Assembly (NCBI GenBank): GCA_916050055.1
Contig: CAJZJY010000082.1
Coordinates: 1-5,410 of the forward strand
Reading direction: 5' to 3'
Length of the DNA stretch: 5,410 nucleotides
Source of the DNA: an uncultured Streptococcus sp.
Lineage (GTDB): Bacteria > Bacillota > Bacilli > Lactobacillales > Aerococcaceae
Below are positions 1 to 5,231 of this stretch, piece by piece; the stretch's first letter is position 1; each line of letters begins with the position of its first letter. The position numbers and the translations under genes are program-made. Under the pieces are notes generated by a model. That model was not told where the DNA came from, did no database searches, and saw nothing but the letters and a program-made list of their open reading frames with translations.

Positions 1-638
1 CTAATATTTATTTGAGTGTGCGTGTAACACCAGAGAAAAGTACAGGGAAAAAGTCCAATGTAAAGGTGAATGTGACGCCTGAGATGAAAGATGCCTTTTA
101 CAAGAAATATAAAGAGAGCTCGCTATATTCAGAAAATGCCAAGACGAAAATCGATGAATCCAGAATCTTGAAGTTGACTACTTCTGAAGATCAATGGGGA
201 GATTCGGCATTCACGTTTGTCATGCTTGCCATCGTTCTTGGGCTTATCGGGTTCCAAATCTATCAAACACGTCGCTTGAAGGCGCAGTATGCTCGATTTG
301 ATGCATACTTCCCTGAGTATGCGAACAATATGAAGCAGTTGCTGGATGATGCAGAATACGTTGATCCAAAACTCAAGATTCTTGTGATGGAAGGCATTCT
401 TGTAAGCTACGACATTAACTTTACGGTCATCGACTTATCAGAAGTCAGCAAGGCTTTCTTAGTTTTTGAAAACAGACGAAAAGGCGGCATGAAGGTTCAT
501 CTACGCTTTGAATATCCAGACAAGAAACAGGACTCGATTCTCTTTAGAAGACAATTATTACGTCTCAAAGAGCTTGTGGAATATTTAAACGAAGAATACA
601 ACTTAGGATTGAAATTGGATTTTAGACTCCTAGGATAA
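1..638 (+). CDS. Membrane protein of unknown function, 5'-truncated by window edge (paralog of the next gene)
   Basis: I do not recognise this family. The reading frame is open to the left edge (codons begin at position 3), giving 211 visible residues. A TTG at 12-14 could be read as a start, but the codons before it (N-I-Y) continue the alignment with the downstream paralog (NIYLSVRVTPEK here, DFYLNIRVVPEK there). The gene therefore starts outside the window, lacking about 114 residues including a probable first membrane helix. Visible parts are a hydrophilic segment with a TPEMK motif, one membrane helix (about visible residues 68-88, FVMLAIVLGLIGF) followed by basic residues, and a soluble C-terminal part of about 115 residues. 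The C-terminal part carries the block shared with the paralog: YARFD, LLDDAEY, and GILVSY. By the positive-inside rule the C-terminal part is cytoplasmic. The stop lies 27 nt before the next gene's start with no promoter or terminator between, so the two are probably co-transcribed. Confidence 0.85.
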   Translation, partial: NIYLSVRVTPEKSTGKKSNVKVNVTPEMKDAFYKKYKESSLYSENAKTKIDESRILKLTTSEDQWGDSAFTFVMLAIVLGLIGFQIYQTRRLKAQYARFDAYFPEYANNMKQLLDDAEYVDPKLKILVMEGILVSYDINFTVIDLSEVSKAFLVFENRRKGGMKVHLRFEYPDKKQDSILFRRQLLRLKELVEYLNEEYNLGLKLDFRLLG

Positions 639-665
639 GAAATAGAAATTGAAGGTGGAGTATTT

Positions 666-1631
666 TTGCATAAAGGGATTTTTAGAAGAACTTGGGGGAT
701 GTGGATTCTTACCGTCCTGTTAGGCTTAATAGTGGCGATGGTGGGCGTTGTAGTGTCGTTTGGCTTTATGAGCGGACGTGACTTATACGAAAATGGAGTT
801 ATTTATGAAATGAAAAATGATTCCTCATCTAGCTCGATTAAAGTGTTAGATATTGACCCAAGCCCGCTTGAGATAGACGGTGACACTTATTATTTAGTGA
901 AACACAATTATGGAGTGTCATTCTTAAGAACAGATGCTTCTGAAATTAAACAAATTCTAGAGTTTAAAGAGGCGCTTTCTGCGAAAACGAACGCGCTTGC
1001 CTCTTCAGACTTCTACTTGAATATACGTGTAGTTCCTGAGAAGAAGAAAACAGGAAGATCCAGTGTCAAAACAAATATTACGCCAGAAATGAAGGAAGCC
1101 TTTGAACAGAAATTCAAACTTAGTCCTCTTTCTGTGCAGGCGCCGCTCGATAAATTGGACAAAACGCATTATTTAACCATTACGAACAGTGCGGAAAGGT
1201 TTGTCGATATCGTAATGTTACTTGTAGCGATTGTGTTCTTTGTCATTGTATTGGTGTGGCAAATCGTTCGCGTTCGTCGCATCAAACAACATTATGCTCG
1301 TTTTGATGAGCTTTTCCCTGGCTACAAAGACGATATGAAACGTTTATTGGATGATGCGGAGTATTTGGATGAAAAACTTGGTGTACTTGTCAAAGACGGA
1401 ATCTTAGTTTCTTATGGAACTGAGTTTAGGGTAGTGGACTTAGAAAAGGCCGTTAGCGCATCCGTTCTTCGCCAAAAATCAAAATGGGGCGGGAAATATC
1501 GATTTACGTTCTTCAATGGAGGCCGTAAGCAAGTAGAAGAAGTTCCTCTTGGCGATTTGAAGGACAATATCATTGATTTAGTTCATTACTTAAGAGAAGT
1601 TTGCTCATATAATGTTTATATTCAATTTTAA
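666..1631 (+). CDS. Two-pass membrane protein of unknown function, TTG start
   Basis: This 321-residue protein has no family I can name. The start is TTG at 666, chosen because a GGTGGAG ribosome site (654-660) sits 5 nt upstream and because the protein then begins with basic residues (K3, R7, R8) followed directly by a membrane helix at about 10-34. Residues 35-179 are predicted outside the cell and include a serine run (53-57). A second helix covers about 180-201, followed by RVRRIK. Residues 202-321 are predicted cytoplasmic, with YARFDELFP (210-218), LLDDAEY (227-233) and GILVSY (245-250) conserved in the upstream paralog. The layout, N-in with an outer domain between two helices and a cytoplasmic C-terminal domain, is compatible with a sensor or scaffold, but nothing shows a catalytic site. 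It lies 27 nt after its paralog and before an intrinsic terminator, so it ends the operon. Confidence 0.88.
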   Translation: MHKGIFRRTWGMWILTVLLGLIVAMVGVVVSFGFMSGRDLYENGVIYEMKNDSSSSSIKVLDIDPSPLEIDGDTYYLVKHNYGVSFLRTDASEIKQILEFKEALSAKTNALASSDFYLNIRVVPEKKKTGRSSVKTNITPEMKEAFEQKFKLSPLSVQAPLDKLDKTHYLTITNSAERFVDIVMLLVAIVFFVIVLVWQIVRVRRIKQHYARFDELFPGYKDDMKRLLDDAEYLDEKLGVLVKDGILVSYGTEFRVVDLEKAVSASVLRQKSKWGGKYRFTFFNGGRKQVEEVPLGDLKDNIIDLVHYLREVCSYNVYIQF

Positions 1632-1658
1632 AAAAATAAAATATTTTTTATGGTACAC

Positions 1659-1696
1659 AAAACAGTCTACAATTTATTTGTAGGCTGTTTTGTTTT
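1659..1696 (+). terminator. Intrinsic terminator after the paralogous membrane-protein genes
   Basis: A 14-bp stem pairs AAAACAGTCTACAA (1659-1672) with TTGTAGGCTGTTTT (1678-1691), with a single G-T wobble and a 5-nt loop. It is followed by GTTTTG. The A-rich left side and T-rich right side mean it may also work in the opposite direction, though no minus-strand gene ends here. An AT-only inverted stretch (1629-1650) lies just before it. Confidence 0.85.
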
Positions 1697-1769
1697 GCAG
1701 AAACCTTTTGTTACTGCGGTTTTTCGGAGCGTAGCGGAACATATAGTTCATCAAAAAAAACGTTAAAAA

Positions 1770-1785
1770 GTTAACAAATGTTAAC
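1770..1785. promoter_or_regulatory. Candidate operator: perfect 7-2-7 inverted repeat upstream of the SDR-kdgT operon
   Basis: GTTAACA (1770-1776), AA, TGTTAAC (1779-1785) is a perfect inverted repeat. Its centre lies about 53 bp before the predicted transcription start. A third GTTAA copy at 1762-1766 precedes it in direct orientation. The site sits just upstream of the -35 position, which suits either an activator or a repressor of an inducible sugar-acid operon. The half-site does not match a catabolite-repression (cre) site, and it is not the Rex consensus because the half-sites face the other way. The regulator is not encoded in the window. Confidence 0.55.
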
Positions 1786-1795
1786 CACAAAACAA

Positions 1796-1824
1796 GGCGA
1801 AACTTCATTATTTAGTGATACAAT
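1796..1824 (+). promoter_or_regulatory. Promoter of the SDR-kdgT operon (extended -10)
   Basis: The -10 box is TACAAT (1819-1824), with the extended TG motif at 1816-1817. At 17-bp spacing the -35 region (about 1796-1801) is poor (GGCGAA), so the promoter relies on the extended -10 and possibly on an activator. The expected start is near 1831, giving a leader of about 23 nt that contains AAAGGA (1839-1844), 9 nt before the ATG at 1854. Confidence 0.6.
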
Positions 1825-1853
1825 GAACATATCAAATCAAAGGACGTGATCTA

Positions 1854-2603
1854 ATGGATTTCACAGGTAAAGTTGCCATTGTCACTGGTGGGGCAAATGG
1901 TATTGGTAAAGAAATCGTTCGCGGTATCGTTAACGGCGGCGGTTTTGTAGTCATTGCAGATATTAATGAAGCTGCAGCAAACAAAACAGTTGAAGAGTTT
2001 GGACCAGAACACACAAGCTTTAAATACATGGATTTAGGAAATCATGAATCTATCGTAAAAAGCATGAACGAAATTTTAGCAGAACGCAAAGTAGACATCT
2101 TAGTGAACTGCGCTGGGGTTATTAGTGCAAAACCTTTCGACCAATTAACATATGAAGAATGGGAAAGAACTATCCGCATCAATCTTTCAGGATGCTTCTC
2201 AACAATTAGCACAATCTTCCCACACTTTATCGAAAATAAAGGTGGACGTATCGTAAACGTATCTTCAGTTGCCGCTAAACTTGGTGGTGGACTTTTAGGT
2301 ACTGCCGCTTACGCTTCTTCTAAAGCTGGTTTAAATGGTTTAACAAAAGCCGTTGCTAAAGAAGGCGGTAAATACAATATCGCATGTAACGCTGTATGTC
2401 CTTCATTTACTCGTACAGATATGACAACAGTATTATCAGAAGATAAAGAAAAGAGCCAAAAAGTTATCAGCATGATCCCTCTTGGACGTCGTGCAGAACC
2501 TACTGAAATCGCTCAAATGATTCTCTTCTTTGCAAGCGACCTTGCAAGCTTTGTTACAGGGGAAATCGGTGACTGCGATGGCGGTATCACATTAGATGGC
2601 TGA
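1854..2603 (+). CDS. Short-chain dehydrogenase/reductase (SDR), probable sugar-acid or keto-acid oxidoreductase
   Basis: This 249-residue protein is full length for a classical SDR. It has the nucleotide-binding TGGANGIG motif (11-18), an aspartate after the second strand (D36, usually favouring NAD over NADP), NCAG (85-88), and the complete catalytic set N110, S138, Y153 and K157 in YASSK. It ends with the usual glycine-rich GDCDGG segment. The protein is expected in the cytosol. The substrate cannot be read from these motifs. The downstream KdgT-type permease (46-nt gap to its preferred start, no terminator between) suggests a 2-keto-3-deoxy sugar acid or related compound, as for KduD or gluconate 5-dehydrogenase. 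However, the N-terminal cofactor motif differs from the TGCDTGLG of typical KduD, so I do not assign kduD. The start is supported by AAAGGA 9 nt upstream. FabG-like activity is the main alternative, made less likely by the operon partner. Confidence 0.9.
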   Translation: MDFTGKVAIVTGGANGIGKEIVRGIVNGGGFVVIADINEAAANKTVEEFGPEHTSFKYMDLGNHESIVKSMNEILAERKVDILVNCAGVISAKPFDQLTYEEWERTIRINLSGCFSTISTIFPHFIENKGGRIVNVSSVAAKLGGGLLGTAAYASSKAGLNGLTKAVAKEGGKYNIACNAVCPSFTRTDMTTVLSEDKEKSQKVISMIPLGRRAEPTEIAQMILFFASDLASFVTGEIGDCDGGITLDG

Positions 2604-2649
2604 TTTTAGCTAGAGTCTTATTCCAAATCAGAGAAGGATTGTGAACAGT

Positions 2650-3588
2650 ATGAAAAAGATTAAAATTCCTGGGGATACAATCATTATTCCAATGTTTATT
2701 GGATGTGTGATCAATACGTTTTTCCCTCAAGTATTACAAATTGGTGGATTTACCACTCCAATCGTGAAAGGTGCTGGACCACTTGTTGGGGCATTCCTCT
2801 TCATTATCGGGGGTACCATTTCTCTTAAAAACACACCAAAAGCCGTTGGACGTGGGGCAGCGATTATTTTAGCGAAAATTGCGGTATCTGTAGTCTTAGG
2901 GTTATTGGTTGCGAAAGTATTCAATGACAACTTCCTCGGACTTAGCGCCGTTGCCGTTATCGGTGCCATTTCAGTAGCCAATAACGCAATGTATGCGGGT
3001 ATTGTAGATGTATACGGGGATGAAATCGATGCTGGTGCCGTTGGGATTACAACACTGAGCGTTGGACCAATGGTAACAATGGCCGTATTAAGTAGTGCAG
3101 GTCTTGCAAACATCTCAATTTGGAACTTAGTCGGAACTATATTGCCACTAGTTTTAGGGATTGCATTAGGAAATGCCTTCCCATACATGAAGAAAGTTCT
3201 TTCAAACGGGATTACAGCCATCATTATCGTTGTTGGTTTCTGCTTAGGGGCTAACATGAGCTTTGGACAAATCCTTGAAGGTGGTCTACCTGGTATCTTA
3301 CTAGGGGTGATCACTACAGCTGTCGGTGGTATTGCATCAATCGCTGCAGACCGCTTAACAGGTGGTAACGGGGTTGCCGGTGCTGCCATCTCAAGTACAG
3401 CAGCCAGTGCTATCGCTACACCAGCTGCACTTTCAGCAGTGGATGCTTCATTCAAAGGAATCGAAGCAACAGCAACGACTCAAATTACAGCTTCAGTAAT
3501 CGTAACAGCGATTTTAACTCCAATCTTAACAGCGTATATTGCTAAGAAATTTGGAAACAAAAAACAAGCTGAAACACAAGAAGCTTAA
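2650..3588 (+). CDS. kdgT: 2-keto-3-deoxygluconate permease family transporter
   Basis: The 312-residue hydrophobic protein matches the KdgT family along its length. Family-like segments are IPGDTIIIPMFIG near the N-terminus, the YAGIVDVYGDEIDAGA segment, SVGPMVTM, LGNAFPY, LPGILLGV, a glycine-rich GGNGVAGAAISSTA stretch, and VTAILTPILTAY near the C-terminus. About ten membrane helices are visible, ending in a short basic and polar tail. Known members carry 2-keto-3-deoxygluconate into the cell by proton symport; the precise substrate here is inferred. I prefer ATG 2650: the GAAGGA site (2633-2638) lies 11 nt upstream of it but only 2 nt from an in-frame GTG at 2641, too close for normal initiation. 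The GTG start would add only three residues (315 in total). The gene is second in an operon with the SDR gene and is followed by a strong terminator. Confidence 0.88.
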   Translation: MKKIKIPGDTIIIPMFIGCVINTFFPQVLQIGGFTTPIVKGAGPLVGAFLFIIGGTISLKNTPKAVGRGAAIILAKIAVSVVLGLLVAKVFNDNFLGLSAVAVIGAISVANNAMYAGIVDVYGDEIDAGAVGITTLSVGPMVTMAVLSSAGLANISIWNLVGTILPLVLGIALGNAFPYMKKVLSNGITAIIIVVGFCLGANMSFGQILEGGLPGILLGVITTAVGGIASIAADRLTGGNGVAGAAISSTAASAIATPAALSAVDASFKGIEATATTQITASVIVTAILTPILTAYIAKKFGNKKQAETQEA

Positions 3589-3603
3589 TCGAATTTAAAA
3601 TGG

Positions 3604-3640
3604 AAACCACCTCGGAAATCATTCCGAGGTGGTTTTTTGT
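3604..3640 (+). terminator. Strong intrinsic terminator of the SDR-kdgT operon
   Basis: A perfect 14-bp stem pairs AAACCACCTCGGAA (3604-3617) with TTCCGAGGTGGTTT (3622-3635) around an ATCA loop, and runs into six Ts (3633-3638). It begins 15 nt after the kdgT stop codon. Confidence 0.95.
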
Positions 3641-3651
3641 CTTACTTTGAG

Positions 3652-3779
3652 TGTAACAATAATGTTACGTAACAAAAATGTTACATCGAAAAGTTGAGTT
3701 GTATCAAAAATGATACGTATCAAAATTGATACAAAAAGAGTAGAGTGTATCATGCATGATACGTATCACGCATGATACA
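3652..3779. repeat. Array of six 16-bp palindromes in three paired 34-bp modules
   Basis: Six units follow one rule, a 6-bp arm, 4-bp spacer and inverted 6-bp arm: 3653-3668, 3669-3684, 3701-3716, 3717-3732, 3747-3762 and 3763-3778. Units abut in pairs with no gap, and each pair is flanked by T and A, giving 34-bp modules at 3652-3685, 3700-3733 and 3746-3779. Arms are GTAACA/TGTTAC in the first pair and GTATCA/TGATAC in the other two. Spacers are ATAA, AAAA, AAAA, AAAT, TGCA and CGCA. Unit 5 is a perfect 16-bp palindrome, and the third module is palindromic over 30 of its 32 core bases. Each pair is preceded by GAGT or GAGTT, and pairs start 48 and 46 bp apart. The array lies after the kdgT terminator and outside the cysK terminator, so neither gene needs to transcribe it. 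Protein-binding dyads or a set of tandem hairpins are both possible. I know of no described element with this layout. Confidence 0.93.
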
Positions 3780-3816
3780 TCTGGATTCAGAACGCCTTTC
3801 AACTAAATTTTCGCAC

Positions 3817-4014
3817 AAAAAAAGAACCTCAAAAACTGAATGGAAATCTTTTGAATTCTATAGTGAGAACAGTAGTGAGTGTAACCAATGTGAATTACAG
3901 GCCGTTTTACGGCCTGTTTGAAGCTTGGTAGGGTTGAGACCTTGGCTCAACCCGGTACAACTACTGCCATCACTATGAAGAGATTCAAAAGATTGCAATA
4001 AAGTTTTGAGGTTC
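3817..4014 (-). terminator. Giant branched foldback acting as probable cysK terminator; possible structured RNA or MITE-like insertion
   Basis: Two arms pair over about 190 nt. Outer stem: GAACCTCAAAAACT (3824-3837) with AGTTTTGAGGTTC (4002-4014). Next: ATCTTTTGAAT (3846-3856) with ATTCAAAAGAT (3983-3993). Then ATAGTGA (3860-3866) with TCACTAT (3970-3976), then AGTAGT (3871-3876) with ACTACT (3960-3965). Two hairpins fill the top: ACAGGCCGT/ACGGCCTGT (3897-3917, 9 bp, TTT loop) and GGGTTGAG/CTCAACCC (3931-3953, 8 bp). Matched internal loops separate the stems. On the minus strand the outer stem is followed by seven Us (complement of 3817-3823), the form of an intrinsic terminator, starting 16 nt after the cysK stop. 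Weaker complementarity extends out to TTCG 3810-3813 and CGAA 4027-4030. A normal terminator needs only the outer stem, so the remaining structure is unexplained. Confidence 0.75.
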
Positions 4015-4030
4015 GTGTTTTTAGAACGAA

Positions 4031-4957
4031 TTACGCTTCGCCGAAAATGCCTGTTGAGAGGTAACGTTCGCCTGTATCAGGTAATAGAACCACAACAGAC
4101 TTGCCTTTTCCTAAGCGTTTTGCCACACGTAGAGCGGCAGTGACAGCAGCTCCAGAAGAAATACCAGCAAGGATCCCTTCTTTAGCGGCTAAGTTTTTCG
4201 CAGTTTCGATGGCATCGTCACTTGTCACAAGTTCAAAGCCGTCGATGACTTCGCGGTCGATAATGCTTGGTTCAAAACCAGCAGAGATTCCTTGGATGCG
4301 GTGTTTTCCTTTTTGTCCTTTAGAAATGAATGGTGCTTCTTCAGGTTCAACCCCGATAATTTCCACGTCTTTGTTTACTTCTTTTAACGCACGACCAACA
4401 CCTGTAATTGTACCGCCTGTACCGATACCACTGATATATGCGTCTGGTGTTTTTCCGTCGAAGGCTTTAATGATTTCTTGCCCAGTTGTTTGATAGTGGA
4501 TAGCTGGGTTTGCTTCGTTGTCGAATTGACGTGCCCAGAAGTAGCCAGGTTGTGCCGCTAATTCTTCTGCTTTAGCAACGGCAGCGCCGAAACCATCCGC
4601 AGCAGGCGTTAATAATACTTCTGTACCGTATGCTTTCATTAATTGACGGCGTTCGATAGACATGGATTCAGGCATGATTGTAATGACCTTGTATCCTTTG
4701 GCAGCACCGATTAATGAAAGTCCTACACCTGTATTTCCACTTGTTGCTTCGATGATTGTGTCGCCAGGTTTTAGGCTACCATCTTTCTCAGCTGTTTCGA
4801 TGATGTTTAAAGCGATACGATCTTTCACAGATCCACCGGCGTTAAACGACTCGACTTTTACATATACATCTGCAGAATCGTCTGAAACTAAACGACGTAG
4901 TTTCACAAGGGGAGTGTTCCCGATTAATTCTGTGATAGTTTCTACTGATTTGACCAT
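4031..4957 (-). CDS. cysK: Cysteine synthase (O-acetylserine sulfhydrylase), PLP enzyme
   Basis: The 308-residue protein makes L-cysteine from O-acetyl-L-serine and sulfide in the cytosol, using pyridoxal phosphate. Motifs are in family order: ELIGNTPLVKL (10-20), the Schiff-base lysine K45 in GGSVKDR, the substrate loop TSGNTG (72-77), MPESMSIERR (95-104), the PLP-phosphate loop GTGGT (179-183), GISSGAA (265-271) and PDTGERYLST (293-302). Length is normal for CysK and there is no C-terminal CBS domain, which argues against cystathionine beta-synthase. The usual proline before GGSVKDR is alanine (A40), a mild variation. I start at the ATG ending at 4957. A further in-frame ATG at 4972 would add five residues, but its codons contain the GGAGGG ribosome site that sits 8 nt before the 4957 start. 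The gene is convergent with kdgT and divergent from the uracil permease gene. Confidence 0.95.
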   Translation of the reverse strand: MVKSVETITELIGNTPLVKLRRLVSDDSADVYVKVESFNAGGSVKDRIALNIIETAEKDGSLKPGDTIIEATSGNTGVGLSLIGAAKGYKVITIMPESMSIERRQLMKAYGTEVLLTPAADGFGAAVAKAEELAAQPGYFWARQFDNEANPAIHYQTTGQEIIKAFDGKTPDAYISGIGTGGTITGVGRALKEVNKDVEIIGVEPEEAPFISKGQKGKHRIQGISAGFEPSIIDREVIDGFELVTSDDAIETAKNLAAKEGILAGISSGAAVTAALRVAKRLGKGKSVVVLLPDTGERYLSTGIFGEA

Positions 4958-5003
4958 AAATGATCCCTCCATAAAGTTAGACTGGGCAACTTTAAGGGTT
5001 GCT

Positions 5004-5018
5004 TGTTACCATTGTAAC
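5004..5018. promoter_or_regulatory. Candidate operator overlapping the cysK -10 box
   Basis: GTTAC (5005-5009) and GTAAC (5014-5018) form an inverted repeat with the 4-bp spacer CATT, covering the -10 box. A protein bound here would block polymerase. The site does not resemble a CymR-type sequence that I can identify. A 5-bp arm is short enough to arise by chance. Confidence 0.35.
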
Positions 5019-5039
5019 TGGGATTGATAATGGGAACAA
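5011..5039 (-). promoter_or_regulatory. cysK promoter
   Basis: Read on the minus strand, the -35 box is TTGTTC (plus coordinates 5034-5039) and the -10 box is TACAAT (5011-5016), exactly 17 bp apart. Transcription should begin near 5004, giving a leader of about 47 nt. A small hairpin, GCAAC/GTTGC (4986-4990 with 4998-5002), would form at the very 5' end of the message, followed by the GGAGGG ribosome site. Confidence 0.7.
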
Positions 5040-5070
5040 TACTTTTGTTTAAAAAAAACAGAAAAAAGTA

Positions 5071-5099
5071 TAGCAAATCCAATTTAGATGTGATACACT
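5071..5099 (+). promoter_or_regulatory. Promoter of the uracil permease gene (extended -10)
   Basis: The -10 box TACACT (5094-5099) carries the extended TG at 5091-5092. The -35 region at 17-bp spacing (5071-5076, TAGCAA) is weak. The start would fall near 5106, which is at or just before the attenuator leader. This agrees with the leader's first pairing arm being at 5111. Confidence 0.55.
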
Positions 5100-5110
5100 A
5101 TCTGCTAGCA

Positions 5111-5173
5111 AGGGCTTTTAAACTCATCCAGAGAGGTGAGAAAGGCTAAGATCAAGTTTATTAGACTAGCCCT
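5111..5173 (+). promoter_or_regulatory. PyrR-binding leader with alternative antiterminator
   Basis: The leader carries the PyrR recognition loop TCCAGAGAGG (5127-5136), closed by CTCA/TGAG (5123-5126 with 5137-5140) and, below an internal bulge, by CTTT/AAAG (5115-5118 with 5141-5144). In the competing antiterminator, AGGGCT (5111-5116) pairs with AGCCCT (5168-5173) and TAAAC (5119-5123) with GTTTA (5156-5160). The antiterminator consumes both the PyrR hairpin and the left arm of the terminator. In the established Bacillus-type mechanism, PyrR bound with UMP stabilises the first hairpin and so permits termination when pyrimidines are plentiful. Confidence 0.88.
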
Positions 5174-5199
5174 ACGCTTAAAAAACATAGGGCTTTTTG
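5168..5199 (+). terminator. Attenuator terminator of the uracil permease gene
   Basis: AGCCCTA (5168-5174) pairs with TAGGGCT (5188-5194) around a 13-nt loop, followed by TTTTT ending at 5198. It lies 33 nt before the coding region, so it controls read-through into the permease gene rather than ending a gene. Confidence 0.9.
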
Positions 5200-5231
5200 T
5201 GTGCACAAAAACGCCCGGAAAAGAGGGTAAA

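Noticed and set aside
12..14. TTG as the real start of the first gene
   Set aside because: The frame is open upstream and the preceding codons continue the alignment with the paralog; no ribosome site precedes it.
1697..1769. Catabolite-repression (cre) site or small gene before the SDR operon
   Set aside because: No cre-like dyad and no credible short reading frame with a ribosome site is present; the stretch holds only AT-rich DNA and a repeated CGGA word.
2641..2649. GTG start for the KdgT-type permease
   Set aside because: It lies only 2 nt from the GGA of the ribosome site. The ATG nine bases later is better placed, though its 11-nt spacing is slightly long.
2727..3455. Long minus-strand reading frame opposite kdgT
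   Set aside because: Its product is a low-complexity Ala/Pro/Thr/Ile-rich shadow with no ribosome site, antisense to a clearly coding gene. The frames opposite cysK and the SDR gene are rejected for the same reason.
3663..3674. parS-like partition site (TGTTACGTAACA resembles the ParB site)
   Set aside because: The core lacks the two extra bases per half-site of the 16-bp parS consensus, and the other modules change to TGATACGTATCA, which parS would not tolerate.
3652..3779. CRISPR array
   Set aside because: Repeats are short abutting palindromes with 4-bp loops and 14-16 bp gaps. There are no unique spacers of 25-40 bp and no cas genes.
3824..4014. Retron msr/msd or a group II intron remnant
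   Set aside because: The inverted arms and hairpins are suggestive, but no reverse transcriptase lies in the window and no intron domain V is recognisable.
3824..4014. SAM riboswitch or T-box for cysteine metabolism
   Set aside because: The structure lies downstream of cysK, not in its leader, and has no T-box or S-box core sequence.
3810..4030. Complete insertion sequence or MITE with target duplication
   Set aside because: There is no transposase reading frame, and I cannot find a convincing direct repeat flanking the foldback. MITE origin is kept only as a possibility.
4958..4972. Five-residue N-terminal extension of CysK from the ATG at 4972
   Set aside because: Those codons contain the GGAGGG ribosome site serving the ATG at 4957.
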